The notes below the pieces were generated by a model. That model saw only the letters and a list, made by a program, of their open reading frames with translations. It made no database searches and was not told the DNA's origin. Of a stretch of 64,000 bases of DNA, positions 34,805 through 44,478 are shown piece after piece. The stretch spans positions 62,001 to 126,000 of the forward strand of contig CAJXUY010000010.1 in the NCBI GenBank assembly GCA_913060665.1, given 5' to 3'. Made by a program: the position numbers and the translations under genes. The DNA comes from an uncultured Oleiphilaceae bacterium (GTDB lineage Bacteria > Pseudomonadota > Gammaproteobacteria > Pseudomonadales > Oleiphilaceae). How positions within the stretch are numbered: position 1 is the stretch's first letter; each line of letters starts with the position of its first letter.

Positions 34805-36451
34805 ATGTCGCTTACTGGTCAGCCTTCAGCAAAACCCTTACTACATGGCAAACGCGCTATTGTCATTGATGATATGGGCGCTGCCGTAGCCATCGGGCGC
34901 AATATGTTAATGTCCCTCGGTGCCAAGCAAGTTGATACTGCTAACGACTATCAGTCGGCTTTTATTCTTCTTGCGCGTAAAAAGTATGACTTGGTTTTAT
35001 GTGATTTCAATTTGGGGACAGGATTAAACGGCCAACAACTGCTGCGAGATTTGAGGCATATAGACCGCCTAAGTTACACCACACTGTTTATTGTCGTATC
35101 AGCAGAGCGCACCAAAGATATTGTATTAGGCACTATAGAGTGTGAGCCAGACGGGTATATTGCGAAGCCATTTACACAAGGCGATTTTATTCGACGCCTC
35201 ACTCGTCTGGTAGAACAGCAAGCCGCGTTTAAAACTTTTAACGAAGCATTAGATAACAAGCAATACGCAGAAGCGTTTGCTGAAGCCGATAAGATACGTG
35301 CCGATCAACCCAAATACGGTAATCTGGCTTTGCGTAAAAAAGCGGGCACGCTTTACGAACTCAAACGATATGAGGGTGCACTGGAACAGTTTGATAAAGC
35401 ATTAGAAAAACACACACTCACCTGGGCTCAAATTGGCCGAGCTCGATGCATTGCCGAACTCGGCAATACCGCACAAGCGATAGAAGAGTTTGAAGCCATT
35501 ATTCAAAATAACGGTCTGGCTGTTCCGGCCATTGATAGTCTAGCCACCTGCCAACTGCGCGAGGGCCGAAAGAAAGATGCCCAAGCCTCAGTTGCCAAAG
35601 CTATTGCACTCTCCCCTATGAGCATAGAAAGGCAACGCTGGCTGGGAGAGCTCAGCATGGATATTGGCGAACTTGAAATAGCCGTTAAAGCTAATCGCTC
35701 TGTTCTTAGGTTAGCCCAAGGCACATTAAAAGAATCCGTTAAGCAGTATGAGACATTCTCACGAACATTGCGAAAAGCCATTGAGGAAGAAACCGATAGC
35801 AAAGTCATTGGCGATCGCATTCGTGAAGGCCGCCAGATGATCAAGGAGGGCCTTCAAAAGTTTGAAGATCAAGAATCTCTAAAAGCAAACGATACTCTTT
35901 ATCGAGCCCTCGATAAATTTAAGAAAGGCGATAACGAAGAAACTATTGCCATTATGGATGCTGCTATTGAACGCCACAAAGACTTGTTAGTAGAGCAACC
36001 CTCTTTGATCATTGATATTGCTGAGACCAAGCTTCTCGCTGGTGACCGGCCCAGCGCAGAAAGTTTGCTGCGCAAACTGATAGAAGACCACAAAGAAAAT
36101 AAACATTTGGTCGATCAAGCACAGTCTATTTTGGATATCCCTTTACCTCATCATCAGCGTGTATTGATAACCGAGAAAAACCGTCAAGGAAAACACGAAT
36201 ATGATACCGGAGACTACGAACAAGCACTTTCATCATTTCGTGATGCACTAAATCTATACCCTCATCACCCATCGATTAACCTCAATGCGATTCAAGCCAC
36301 CTTAAAGTTAATTGAATCTGGACAACGCAGCGAAAGAGCCCTTGGCGAAGCACAAGCCTACCTTGACGCTAGCGTACCACTAGAGAGCGATCATCCAGAA
36401 TATAACCGTAAAGAAGCTTTCAGAAAGTACCTCGAAAAGAGGTTGAAGTAG
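34805..36451 (+). CDS. response regulator with receiver domain and TPR repeats
   Basis: 548 residues. The N-terminal CheY-like receiver (15-135) has the acidic pair Asp22-Asp23 (IVIDDMG), the phosphoacceptor Asp67 (VLCDFNLG) and the conserved Lys in GYIAKPF. The rest is helical repeat: TPR-like units around 165-260 (ALEQFDKALEKH) and 450-500 (ALSSFRDALNLYPHHP), with a charged helical segment between. There is no DNA-binding or catalytic output domain, so output must be by protein-protein contact. No histidine kinase is adjacent. It is divergent from arfB and 47 bp before yqaA. Confidence 0.9.
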   Translation: MSLTGQPSAKPLLHGKRAIVIDDMGAAVAIGRNMLMSLGAKQVDTANDYQSAFILLARKKYDLVLCDFNLGTGLNGQQLLRDLRHIDRLSYTTLFIVVSAERTKDIVLGTIECEPDGYIAKPFTQGDFIRRLTRLVEQQAAFKTFNEALDNKQYAEAFAEADKIRADQPKYGNLALRKKAGTLYELKRYEGALEQFDKALEKHTLTWAQIGRARCIAELGNTAQAIEEFEAIIQNNGLAVPAIDSLATCQLREGRKKDAQASVAKAIALSPMSIERQRWLGELSMDIGELEIAVKANRSVLRLAQGTLKESVKQYETFSRTLRKAIEEETDSKVIGDRIREGRQMIKEGLQKFEDQESLKANDTLYRALDKFKKGDNEETIAIMDAAIERHKDLLVEQPSLIIDIAETKLLAGDRPSAESLLRKLIEDHKENKHLVDQAQSILDIPLPHHQRVLITEKNRQGKHEYDTGDYEQALSSFRDALNLYPHHPSINLNAIQATLKLIESGQRSERALGEAQAYLDASVPLESDHPEYNRKEAFRKYLEKRLK

Positions 36452-36498
36452 TTGATAAGGTATACTGTTGACTGCAATCCCCCTCTTAGCCTCTAGCA

Positions 36499-36924
36499 AT
36501 GACTTATTTATCACTGTTTATTTCCGCATTTATCGCGGCTACTTTACTTCCGTTTTATTCGGAGGTAGTTTTAGGCGTAATGCTGGTTAACGGCTATGAC
36601 CCTTTTTGGTTATGGCTCAGCGCGACCTGCGGTAATACACTAGGGTCTTGGGTGAATTGGTTTTTGGGCGGGTACTTACTTCACTTTCAAGAAAGAAAGT
36701 GGTTTCCATTTAAGCCCGAAAGCCTAGAAAAAGCTCAATTAAGCTTTCAAAAGTATGGTTTATGGAGTTTGCTACTCGCTTGGCTACCGATTATTGGCGA
36801 CCCCATTACCTTTGTCGCAGGGGTCATGAAAGTACGTGTATTACCGTTTATAATACTTGTCTTTATAGGTAAAGGGGCACGTTACGCTGTTGTGATTGCA
36901 TTAGCCAATAGCGTTGCTGCCTAG
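36499..36924 (+). CDS. yqaA: YqaA family (DedA-like) membrane protein
   Basis: 141 residues with about four hydrophobic stretches and the DedA/SNARE-associated core: GNTLGSWVNWFLGG, then KYGLWSLLLAWLPIIGDPITFVAG. Small DedA relatives of this kind are linked to lipid flipping or membrane homeostasis; the YqaA role is not established. It follows the receiver-TPR gene by 47 bp on the same strand, possibly one transcript, and converges with the AstE-like gene. Confidence 0.88.
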   Translation: MTYLSLFISAFIAATLLPFYSEVVLGVMLVNGYDPFWLWLSATCGNTLGSWVNWFLGGYLLHFQERKWFPFKPESLEKAQLSFQKYGLWSLLLAWLPIIGDPITFVAGVMKVRVLPFIILVFIGKGARYAVVIALANSVAA

Positions 36925-36956
36925 CGCCTATAGATTAACTAGTCACTATAGCTTGA

Positions 36957-37970
36957 CTACGCACTACGCCCGATAAAATAAAATAAGCAATCACTTGCGG
37001 CAATGTCAGCATTCGTAGTGACCATAAATAGTTTAATAGGATGCCTGGAATAAAGCCGCCCTTCTCGACATTCAAAAAAATCGTCTAGTCTTTCCACTCC
37101 GCTATGGTCTTTTGCAGTAAGAACACTTAACCCTTTATCCGATAAAAATCCTAAGGCCTCTTCATGGGGAACCATTCCATAATTAAATCGTTCAGCACTT
37201 TCTGGCAATGTTATATCAGCATGCTTTTGCGGCTCATCTGAATATGCAGCACTGAACCCTTTTTTAAGCTCAAGACGAATTGGGTTACGAAATATATTAA
37301 CGCGATAGTCCACCCTTGGTTCTGCACCAATAGTCTCAGCACTCAAATAACGCGAAATACCTTCTTGTGCCACGAATTTTGCCGATGTATCCGTCGCGCC
37401 ACCACACTCTATAGTCACCGTTGGAACGTCTCGTTCACTGATCTCCATTATGGCCCCCAATCGTAAATCGGTCACAATAAGGTCATTGGTAAACAGCGAG
37501 GTTAGCGCTAGATGATCAGTATCGCCGTTTATCGACACACCAAACGCAGGGCCCGAGCCGGATGTATTATGAAGATCAATCAACGCTTCAGGGTTAACCG
37601 AGTGAATAAGTTGAAGTATGGCACCCGCTGTTTCGCCTTGACCATTTTCAAAAGGGGGTTTAAAACACCGATTAAGATCACGTTTACCCGGTAGCGTACG
37701 ATGACTAAATAGTGGTTTGGTCAATGCAGCCTGAACAGAGCCAATAATAAACAGCGCATTAACAGCAGGTTTCACACCCGCTGACAGGTATTGATGTATT
37801 GCATGAATGCCAGACGGCTCATTACCATGCAAAAGAGTGCAGACTGCACGGGTTCGAGTACGGTCATGCCCTTCAACAAATATGGCCGTAGGTACCGCTA
37901 AACGATGTAAAAAAGACTCTACAGAGGTGCCTGATATGGCACTTTCTGGATCATGAATAATCTTCAACAT
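36957..37970 (-). CDS. succinylglutamate desuccinylase/aspartoacylase (AstE-like) family zinc hydrolase
   Basis: 337 residues of the M14-type AstE/ASPA family, which removes an acyl group from an amino acid or peptide. Zinc ligands are visible: His48 and Glu51 in LLHGNEPSG and His134 in LIDLHNTSGSG; the catalytic Glu would be that of VTIECGG. RDLNRCF is also family-typical. No other arginine-succinyltransferase genes are nearby, so this is not the AST pathway enzyme. Its neighbour, 68 bp upstream in the same direction, is a GCS2-like ligase, suggesting a make-and-break pair for a small peptide or amide. Confidence 0.85.
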   Translation of the reverse strand: MLKIIHDPESAISGTSVESFLHRLAVPTAIFVEGHDRTRTRAVCTLLHGNEPSGIHAIHQYLSAGVKPAVNALFIIGSVQAALTKPLFSHRTLPGKRDLNRCFKPPFENGQGETAGAILQLIHSVNPEALIDLHNTSGSGPAFGVSINGDTDHLALTSLFTNDLIVTDLRLGAIMEISERDVPTVTIECGGATDTSAKFVAQEGISRYLSAETIGAEPRVDYRVNIFRNPIRLELKKGFSAAYSDEPQKHADITLPESAERFNYGMVPHEEALGFLSDKGLSVLTAKDHSGVERLDDFFECREGRLYSRHPIKLFMVTTNADIAASDCLFYFIGRSA

Positions 37971-38038
37971 ATTACGTTACTTCACTCTACTCTAAATAAT
38001 CTTTACACCTAATGAGTAGCCATAACAGCCTACCCAAG

Positions 38039-39526
38039 CTAGATTTTCTCACTCCACTCGTGAACAGGTCGATGAGTCATAGTATGGCGATAATATCTGT
38101 CGACTAGCTCAACAAGCGCTTGCTGCGGACTACACTTCTGCGATAATTTTTCAAACACATTGAGCTGCCACCTTGCACCATTCATTCTGGCCGCTAGCCC
38201 ATTCTTAACAACCCCTAAATAATACGATATATCTTGGCCTGCAATACCAATCTCATCTAACCCTTCTTCTGCAACGACTAACATTGAGCTTAGTATATCA
38301 GCAACCGATAGTTCTTTTAGTGTTCCCTCTGAGGGTTCTGGCCAGAAGAGTTTGGCATCAAGCCCATGCTTCGCTGCACGATAAAAATTATGCTCTGCGT
38401 ACCTAAAAGGAATACCAGGAAGAATTTTATCAATATGAGGTTTTAAGCCTTCGATCAAGCCAGTCATTAGTGCAGCATTGGCAATCATATTATCAACACT
38501 GGGTCCAGCGGGTAACGCCCGCATCTCTATTCTCAAGTGACCGTCAGCAACAGGGTCGTAGATTGCTCTATTCCAACTCCATACACTCCCCTGATGTAGC
38601 CTTAGTTCGTCTAAAGAAGGAACCTCACCAGCCAACGCTTTTTGGTGGTTGCTTTCTGAGCTACAAATGGGCATTAGTGGCTCAAATAGGTATACACTTT
38701 CTGCAAACAGCTCATAAATATCATGTCTAACCCAACCATGACCAAAAAATACTCTAGCGGGTAACCGTTGTGATAGCGGATCTTCCATGCGGCAATCAAC
38801 CGACTGTTTGAACAACGCTATTCGAGTTTCGTGCCACAATCGCTGACCAAAAAAGAAAGGAGAGTTTGCACCTAGTGCCAACACTAATGGCGTCACTAAC
38901 TGAGCAACATTAAACGCTGAGGCAAATTCATTGGGGTTGACGCGGTAGTGATATTGAAAAGATGTATTCGCTCCCTCCAGAGTGACGTCTTCCCAACTCA
39001 AATCAAGTTCATCCTGCCCTGATATATTGATATGAAAGTCACTGCCACGTTTATCTCTTAATGCGCGAGCAAGAGCGTGGTAACGCGGAATATCGGTAAT
39101 AGCATCCATGCCCACATGCGGTTTTCGCAGTGTTGGAAGTATCCCTATAGGCAAAATACGAGCATCGTAACCTTGTGCGGCTGATGACAGCTTCGCAATG
39201 GCCAATTTCATCGACTCACTAAGTTCAGAGAACGGTCTATCGCTATCCAATACAGGGTCGAGATTATACTCAAGGTTAAATCGATTTAACTCTAGTGTGA
39301 GGTGAGGGTCTTGTAGCTCATCTAAGAGCGTTCTATTAAGGGGTAATGGCTGACCCAATGTATCAACAATATATAGTTCAAGCTCCGCACCATAAGATCG
39401 CTTACCGATGCCGAAGTTTTTCTGATCTAACAGCGTTCGAAACGCTGAAAGGTTATCTGCTAACCGTTCATTGAACCGAGCATACTCTTTAGGGCTAAAA
39501 TCAGTTCTATCAATCCACCGTCCCAT
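38039..39526 (-). CDS. glutamate-cysteine ligase-like (GCS2 family) carboxylate-amine ligase
   Basis: 495 residues of the GCS2/YbdK type, ATP-dependent ligases that join a carboxylate to an amine. Seen: GAELELYIVDTLGQP (metal/ATP-binding Glu cluster), FNLEYNLDPVL, SDFHINISG, SFQYHYRVNP and IEMRALPAGPSVDN. These give the expected Glu/His set, so the enzyme is probably active. The real substrate is open: it may not be glutathione synthesis, since gshB is not here. ATG 39526 has GAGGAA about 10 nt upstream. It is first in a two-gene unit with the AstE-like hydrolase and divergent from an AraC regulator. Confidence 0.82.
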   Translation of the reverse strand: MGRWIDRTDFSPKEYARFNERLADNLSAFRTLLDQKNFGIGKRSYGAELELYIVDTLGQPLPLNRTLLDELQDPHLTLELNRFNLEYNLDPVLDSDRPFSELSESMKLAIAKLSSAAQGYDARILPIGILPTLRKPHVGMDAITDIPRYHALARALRDKRGSDFHINISGQDELDLSWEDVTLEGANTSFQYHYRVNPNEFASAFNVAQLVTPLVLALGANSPFFFGQRLWHETRIALFKQSVDCRMEDPLSQRLPARVFFGHGWVRHDIYELFAESVYLFEPLMPICSSESNHQKALAGEVPSLDELRLHQGSVWSWNRAIYDPVADGHLRIEMRALPAGPSVDNMIANAALMTGLIEGLKPHIDKILPGIPFRYAEHNFYRAAKHGLDAKLFWPEPSEGTLKELSVADILSSMLVVAEEGLDEIGIAGQDISYYLGVVKNGLAARMNGARWQLNVFEKLSQKCSPQQALVELVDRYYRHTMTHRPVHEWSEKI

Positions 39527-39727
39527 AGGGTTGATTCCTCAATGTTCTGTAGATTTATACGCTTATGCTTAGTTTAGGCAGTAATCTCCACCAATAACTA
39601 GGTATTAGGTCAATTTTTCGTCTAATTTGATTTTGCTATCGTTCGATTCTTGTATTATTGAATGAGATAACTAATCTGAGGTCAGACACGTTGTGCCTTT
39701 AAACAAATCAAATAAATACAGTAAGCT

Positions 39728-40753
39728 ATGAATAGTCCACAAGAACATCATACGACACTAGCAACGGCAGTAGCGGTGCTCAAGCAAACAGTACAAAGTT
39801 ACGGCCTAGATTTTGATAAGATATCACGTCAGGCAGGTATTCAACCCTTAACCATTTACGACTCTGGCAACCGAGTACCCGTGAAAAAGATTCAAACCAT
39901 ATGGAAAGTTGCCTTTGAGGAAACAAAAGATGACGGGTTTGGTCTCACTTACGCATCCTACTTTCAACCCGCTGTACTGCATGGCTTAGGGCTAGCATGG
40001 TTAACCAGCTCAACATTAAAAGATAGCCTCAATCGATTGGTTCGTTATCAACGAGTAGTATCCACCCTCTGCCACTTTTCACTAGAGGAGAGTCAGAAGA
40101 ATTACACCATTGTATTTGACCAAGAGCCACTCGACAGAAAACTTGAAGATATTTCGACAGATGCAATGATCTGCAGTTTCTTCAAGATGTGTAAAATTAG
40201 TATGGGGCCATCATTCACTGCCCAGTCAGTTTCAATGATACGCCCCCTGCCCCAATGCCAAGAACACTTCAATACGTTTTTTGGTGTCGAAGTAGCGTTC
40301 AGCTCAGACCGTAACTGTATCGTTTTTGATAAGGAGTTATTGGAAACCATTCAACCGGCCGCCAATGCTGAACTCGCAAGAATGAATGATCAGGTCGTCA
40401 TTGATTATCTAAGAAAGCTTAAGCAAGACGATATTGAACTTCAGGTTCAATCGACTTTAATAGAGCAATTGCCTAGCGGCGTACCCAGTCAAAAAGACAC
40501 CGCATCAGCCCTTAATATGAGTACCAGAAACCTACAAAGGCGCCTGCAAGAAAAAGGCTCTAGCTTCAAACAACTGCTCAATCGAACCCGAGAAGAACTC
40601 GCCGTTAACTACCTCAAAGGGTCAGGAAAACCCATTATTGAGATTGGGTTTTTACTCGGGTATGTCGATGCATCGAACTTCGCGAGGGCATTCCGTCGCT
40701 GGCAAGGCGTTTCACCTCAGCAGTACCGAAAAGAACAAATGATGGCTCATTAG
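39728..40753 (+). CDS. AraC family transcriptional regulator (arabinose-binding-domain type)
   Basis: 341 residues. The N-terminal ligand domain (about 20-200) is of the OruR/ArgR-like type (RLVRYQRVVS). The C-terminal double HTH (about 235-335) has TASALNMSTRNLQRRLQEKG and the AraC signature ending EIGFLLGYVDASNFARAFRRW. It is transcribed away from the GCS2-like/AstE-like pair with a 201-bp gap, a usual place for a local regulator, and is followed 137 bp later by lpxC. Either neighbour could be its target. Confidence 0.9.
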   Translation: MNSPQEHHTTLATAVAVLKQTVQSYGLDFDKISRQAGIQPLTIYDSGNRVPVKKIQTIWKVAFEETKDDGFGLTYASYFQPAVLHGLGLAWLTSSTLKDSLNRLVRYQRVVSTLCHFSLEESQKNYTIVFDQEPLDRKLEDISTDAMICSFFKMCKISMGPSFTAQSVSMIRPLPQCQEHFNTFFGVEVAFSSDRNCIVFDKELLETIQPAANAELARMNDQVVIDYLRKLKQDDIELQVQSTLIEQLPSGVPSQKDTASALNMSTRNLQRRLQEKGSSFKQLLNRTREELAVNYLKGSGKPIIEIGFLLGYVDASNFARAFRRWQGVSPQQYRKEQMMAH

Positions 40754-40890
40754 GTTTATCGGTCGATGGTTGGTACTAAAGCTATTGATGATTTAGAACA
40801 CGTCATAAAATGACTGGCGATTGGCGCCTAGTGACCCGCATCAAGACCTCCCTCTTTATATCATGGCTACAGGTCAACAAGAGGAGATAT

Positions 40891-41886
40891 ATGATGAGTT
40901 CATTGAAATCCCATTTTCAAACCACTATCGACAGAACCATTAGCTTTGTCGGCATTGGCGTTCATTCAGGTGATGTCGCGATTCTAAAATTGAAGCCTAC
41001 CACTCAAACACGAGGCATTATCTTTAGGAGAACAGACATACCACGGGATAAAGGGGAGGTTCTTGCCCGACCATACAATGTGAGTAATACAACGCTCTCA
41101 ACCACTCTCACCAATGATTACGGTATCTCCGTCTCTACGGTAGAGCACTTGATGGCGGCACTCTTTGGCTGCGGCATTGATAATGTCATAGTCGAGATAG
41201 ATGGTCCCGAAATTCCGATCTTGGATGGCAGCGCAAAAGATTTTGTCATTAACATTGAACAAGCAGGCGTAAGACGTCTAGAAAAAGAACGGTCTGTACT
41301 CTGGGTTCAACGTAAGGTAGAGGTTTCTGATGGCGATAAGTCAGCGATGTTCCTGCCTAGTTTATCCCAATCATTTTCAGTAAGTTTGGACTTCCCAGGC
41401 ACGGCAATCGGTCAACAATCCTTTCGTTATGACACTAATAGTTTAGGCTTCAAACAGCAGATCGCCAATGCAAGGACATTTGGTTTTGCTGAGCAGGTTG
41501 AGGCATTAAAAGAAGCTGGATTTGCCAAAGGGGGATTGTTGAGCAATGCAATATTAGTGGATAAACTAAAAATCGTTAACCAAGAACAATTACGCTATAA
41601 AACGGAATTTGCTCGCCATAAAGTGCTAGATGCCATGGGCGACCTGGCGTTGTCCGGCTATCCGATTATTGCCGACTACCACTCCCATAAAGGTGGACAT
41701 GAGTTAAACCATAAACTGGTTTCAAAGTTAATGTCAGATCAGCGAAACTGGCGCTTAATGACCTATACCGAATACGCTGACCTTGTTGGACCGCACTTCA
41801 TTACAGCAAGCGATAACGTTCAATCTACCACTGATGAACGTTATCGCGATAATGCTCAAGATTATGTTTGTTTTAAGGAAGGATGA
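40891..41886 (+). CDS. lpxC: UDP-3-O-acyl-N-acetylglucosamine deacetylase, stand-alone copy
   Basis: Zinc amidase of lipid A synthesis (second, committed step). 331 residues from the ATG at 40891, where GAGGAGA lies at perfect distance; the longer frame to 40810 has no such site. Zinc ligands His86 (VEHLMAAL), His243 and Asp247 (HKVLDAMGD), plus Glu85 and the catalytic-site His270, match E. coli His79, His238, Asp242, Glu78 and His265. The gene is not in its usual ftsZ-lpxC place, and the C-terminus is about 25 residues longer than usual. It may be a second, divergent paralogue. Confidence 0.88.
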   Translation: MMSSLKSHFQTTIDRTISFVGIGVHSGDVAILKLKPTTQTRGIIFRRTDIPRDKGEVLARPYNVSNTTLSTTLTNDYGISVSTVEHLMAALFGCGIDNVIVEIDGPEIPILDGSAKDFVINIEQAGVRRLEKERSVLWVQRKVEVSDGDKSAMFLPSLSQSFSVSLDFPGTAIGQQSFRYDTNSLGFKQQIANARTFGFAEQVEALKEAGFAKGGLLSNAILVDKLKIVNQEQLRYKTEFARHKVLDAMGDLALSGYPIIADYHSHKGGHELNHKLVSKLMSDQRNWRLMTYTEYADLVGPHFITASDNVQSTTDERYRDNAQDYVCFKEG

Positions 41887-41933
41887 AAAAGACCAGATAT
41901 TAAAGTATGCACCACAGGAATACCCCTGAATAC

Positions 41934-42911
41934 TTATTCATGTTGATTTTTAAGCAGCGCTTGAAGCTTTTTAATGCCGTCCAATTGGGTGATCTCATCA
42001 CCCAATTGCTGCTCAAGTGCGGTGACATCGCAACAGTGATTAAACCCCACTGACTGAAGTTGCGTTGCGGCTGATTCTGCTATCGCATGGGGAATCCATT
42101 TGATAAGCCCAGGTAACCAAACCGGCAGCGGGAGCGTTTTAACACGATTCTCGATATCCTTTTCAGTTCTTATTTCGGTAAACATCTGATTGAATGAGAC
42201 CGGCAAGCGATAGGCTACATTAAGCGCACACCGAATAGATGGTTCAATTGAAGCTCCGGTAGCAGCCGAAACGATTTTTTCGCTTAGGTTAACCACGACA
42301 CGCGCATAGTCTTCAACGGTGATCACAGAATACTGCTGCTCGCCATTACCGACTCTAACACCCAAACGAGATAGCATTATCAAACCTTTCATTAATAAAG
42401 AGTCTGTAGGGCCTAAAATAAAACGTGGTCTAAGGCAAAAAGCCCATTTATCATCTCTGGACATAGCCTCAATAATAAGTTGTTCTGCTTGAGCACGAGA
42501 GCGTTCAAGTGCAGTTTCAGGCTGAACAAGCTCTGACTCTAGCACGGGTTTGTTGGAGTTACGACCTTGAATAGATAGGGTGCTGCCATAAATAATCCCC
42601 TGAGTATTGCTATTGCATTTTGACAGCAGATTATGGGTGCCCAATACATTTGTTTCATAAAAACCCGTTTTAAGAAAATCTACTTGCTTAATGCCGAAGT
42701 GAATAAGTAAGTGGGGGTCTTCAAAAAACAGGTTATCAGGAATATCAGGCAGGTTACCCTCAATGACGTCTACAAAGTCACGAGGAGGAAATGCTTTATC
42801 CTTCTTTACCAACGCTCGAACCGCTACGCTGCCTTTAGGAAGTAAGGCAAGCTGATCAAGGATAGCTTGCCCTACATAACCTGATGCGCCGGTTAATACG
42901 ACTCTTAGCAT
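41934..42911 (-). CDS. NAD-dependent epimerase/dehydratase-like (extended SDR) protein
   Basis: 325 residues. The Rossmann start LTGASGYVGQ (residues 6-15) and the NVLGTHNLL helix are typical of extended SDRs. The catalytic YxxxK is not found: at the expected place the sequence is ALERSRAQAEQ, with Leu for Tyr and Arg for Lys, though the Ser of YGSTLS is kept. It may bind NAD(P) without classical dehydrogenase/epimerase chemistry. It converges with lpxC, and the AarF-type kinase is 87 bp upstream on the same strand. Confidence 0.82.
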   Translation of the reverse strand: MLRVVLTGASGYVGQAILDQLALLPKGSVAVRALVKKDKAFPPRDFVDVIEGNLPDIPDNLFFEDPHLLIHFGIKQVDFLKTGFYETNVLGTHNLLSKCNSNTQGIIYGSTLSIQGRNSNKPVLESELVQPETALERSRAQAEQLIIEAMSRDDKWAFCLRPRFILGPTDSLLMKGLIMLSRLGVRVGNGEQQYSVITVEDYARVVVNLSEKIVSAATGASIEPSIRCALNVAYRLPVSFNQMFTEIRTEKDIENRVKTLPLPVWLPGLIKWIPHAIAESAATQLQSVGFNHCCDVTALEQQLGDEITQLDGIKKLQALLKNQHE

Positions 42912-42998
42912 GTTGAGTTTTCACTCTATATCATTATTTTTATGGATGTAGCCCTGAGAGTTCATTAATGTAGCTAATAAAGTATCAAGTCAATTGAA

Positions 42999-44396
42999 TT
43001 ATAGACGCTCAAACCGTTTCAAATAGGGCTTTAATGCTTCTCGTCCATTAAACTCTGCCCCTAAAACCGATATAAACGTATAAACGCCGACCAATTTTCG
43101 ATTTAGAAAAACAAACTCTTTAGGGGGGATTTTGAAGTAACGATTAACCGCTGACATTGCCGCTCGTTTAGCAATACGAGTGGGCAAGTCACTCTGCTTC
43201 CATCGATACTCCCCTTTTTCATTTAATGCATAGTCTGGGACTTCTAAGTCTTGGTCAGCTAGCGGCTCGAGTACAGCCATACAAACACCACCAAACTCTT
43301 CAAGCACTTTCTCTGGCCAGTCATCATGCATAAAGTTGAGTTTGATTCCTCCCGCAATAACTCTCTCAAGGTCTCTTGAGTAAGAGGCATAAATCATGTC
43401 ACATACGGGGTCGATAAATGCGTCTGGGTATTTTTGTACTGCTCCAAAATCAAGTAAAACAATTCGGTCTTCAGCATGTTCGGCATCTGCTAACCGAACT
43501 CTGTAGTTACCAAAATTGGGGTCAGTCTGGATCTCTTTCCAGATAAAAAGCTCCTTTAAGAACAACTCTAATGAGCCTTCAGCGAGTTTATTTCTTCGAG
43601 CTTGAGGAAGCGTCATCACCTGTTCACTTGATACCGACAGCCCCGGCTCGTAAGACGTTGCCATCACGTGAGGAGTTGAATATTCCAGTAGTATTTCCGG
43701 CACAATAAAACGTTCGTCATCCTGCAACATCTGACCAAACCGCCGAGTTGTTTCTGCCTCTAAGGTATAGTCTACTTCACGGTGCATCATCACCCGAACT
43801 TCTTCTAACCATTCGTCAAAATCGCGATTAAACGAAACCAACTTTGCCAGTTTTAACAGTTGAGCTACCGAATCAAGGTCAGTATCAACGGCGTCAGCGA
43901 CACCGGGGTACTGAATTTTTAAGCAAATTTCCTTGCCATCTGATTTACGCCTTGCTCGATGAACTTGCCCAAGTGAAGCTGCACCTATGGGCTGTCTCTC
44001 GATCACCAATTCTTCTATGACCTCTTCACCTAACTCAAAGCAAAGTACCTTTTCAATTGAGGGCCACTCTAGGGCGGTGGTTTGATCTTCGAGCGTATGC
44101 AGCGCTTCGGTTACCTCAACAGGTAAAAAGTGCTCGCCATAAAGCGCCATCACCTGACCGATTTTAACGACACTACCCTTTAACTTTCCGAGCTCATCAA
44201 CTAAAAACTCAGCCTGCCTGGAGAGCATCTTTTTTCGCCTCTCCAGCTTTTTTTCTTTACTAGTAAAAACATTGGCGGCGACATGGCCTGCCATTCTGGT
44301 ACTAACAAATAGCCCTGCTTTAGTAAGGCTTAATCGTCTTTCAAAACTGCCCGTTTTTATACGAGAAACTGTACCCTTGGTTTTATCGTCTGCCAT
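42999..44396 (-). CDS. ABC1/UbiB (ADCK) family atypical kinase
   Basis: 465 residues of the AarF/UbiB/ADCK family. The hallmark motifs are present: KGSVVKIGQVMAL (the KxGQ helix that occludes the active site), the Ala-rich GAASLGQVHRA loop in place of a glycine loop, CLKIQYPG with the catalytic Lys, and LLDFGAVQKYP (DFG). No C-terminal membrane helix is obvious, so this is not the classical UbiB. Members support ubiquinone biosynthesis or lipid homeostasis. It lies 82 bp downstream of lipA, same direction. Confidence 0.88.
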   Translation of the reverse strand: MADDKTKGTVSRIKTGSFERRLSLTKAGLFVSTRMAGHVAANVFTSKEKKLERRKKMLSRQAEFLVDELGKLKGSVVKIGQVMALYGEHFLPVEVTEALHTLEDQTTALEWPSIEKVLCFELGEEVIEELVIERQPIGAASLGQVHRARRKSDGKEICLKIQYPGVADAVDTDLDSVAQLLKLAKLVSFNRDFDEWLEEVRVMMHREVDYTLEAETTRRFGQMLQDDERFIVPEILLEYSTPHVMATSYEPGLSVSSEQVMTLPQARRNKLAEGSLELFLKELFIWKEIQTDPNFGNYRVRLADAEHAEDRIVLLDFGAVQKYPDAFIDPVCDMIYASYSRDLERVIAGGIKLNFMHDDWPEKVLEEFGGVCMAVLEPLADQDLEVPDYALNEKGEYRWKQSDLPTRIAKRAAMSAVNRYFKIPPKEFVFLNRKLVGVYTFISVLGAEFNGREALKPYLKRFERL

Positions 44397-44478
44397 CTTT
44401 AACTAACTTCAGTTAAGCCCATTTTATAAGCGTCTTAAATTTAAATCACCACTATACTTTTAAGTCACTACGATGCGT

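Noticed and set aside
41903-41935. Possible terminator between lpxC and the SDR
   Set aside because: Short interrupted pairings (AAGTAT/ATACTT, CAGG/CCTG) with no clear T-run; too weak to list.
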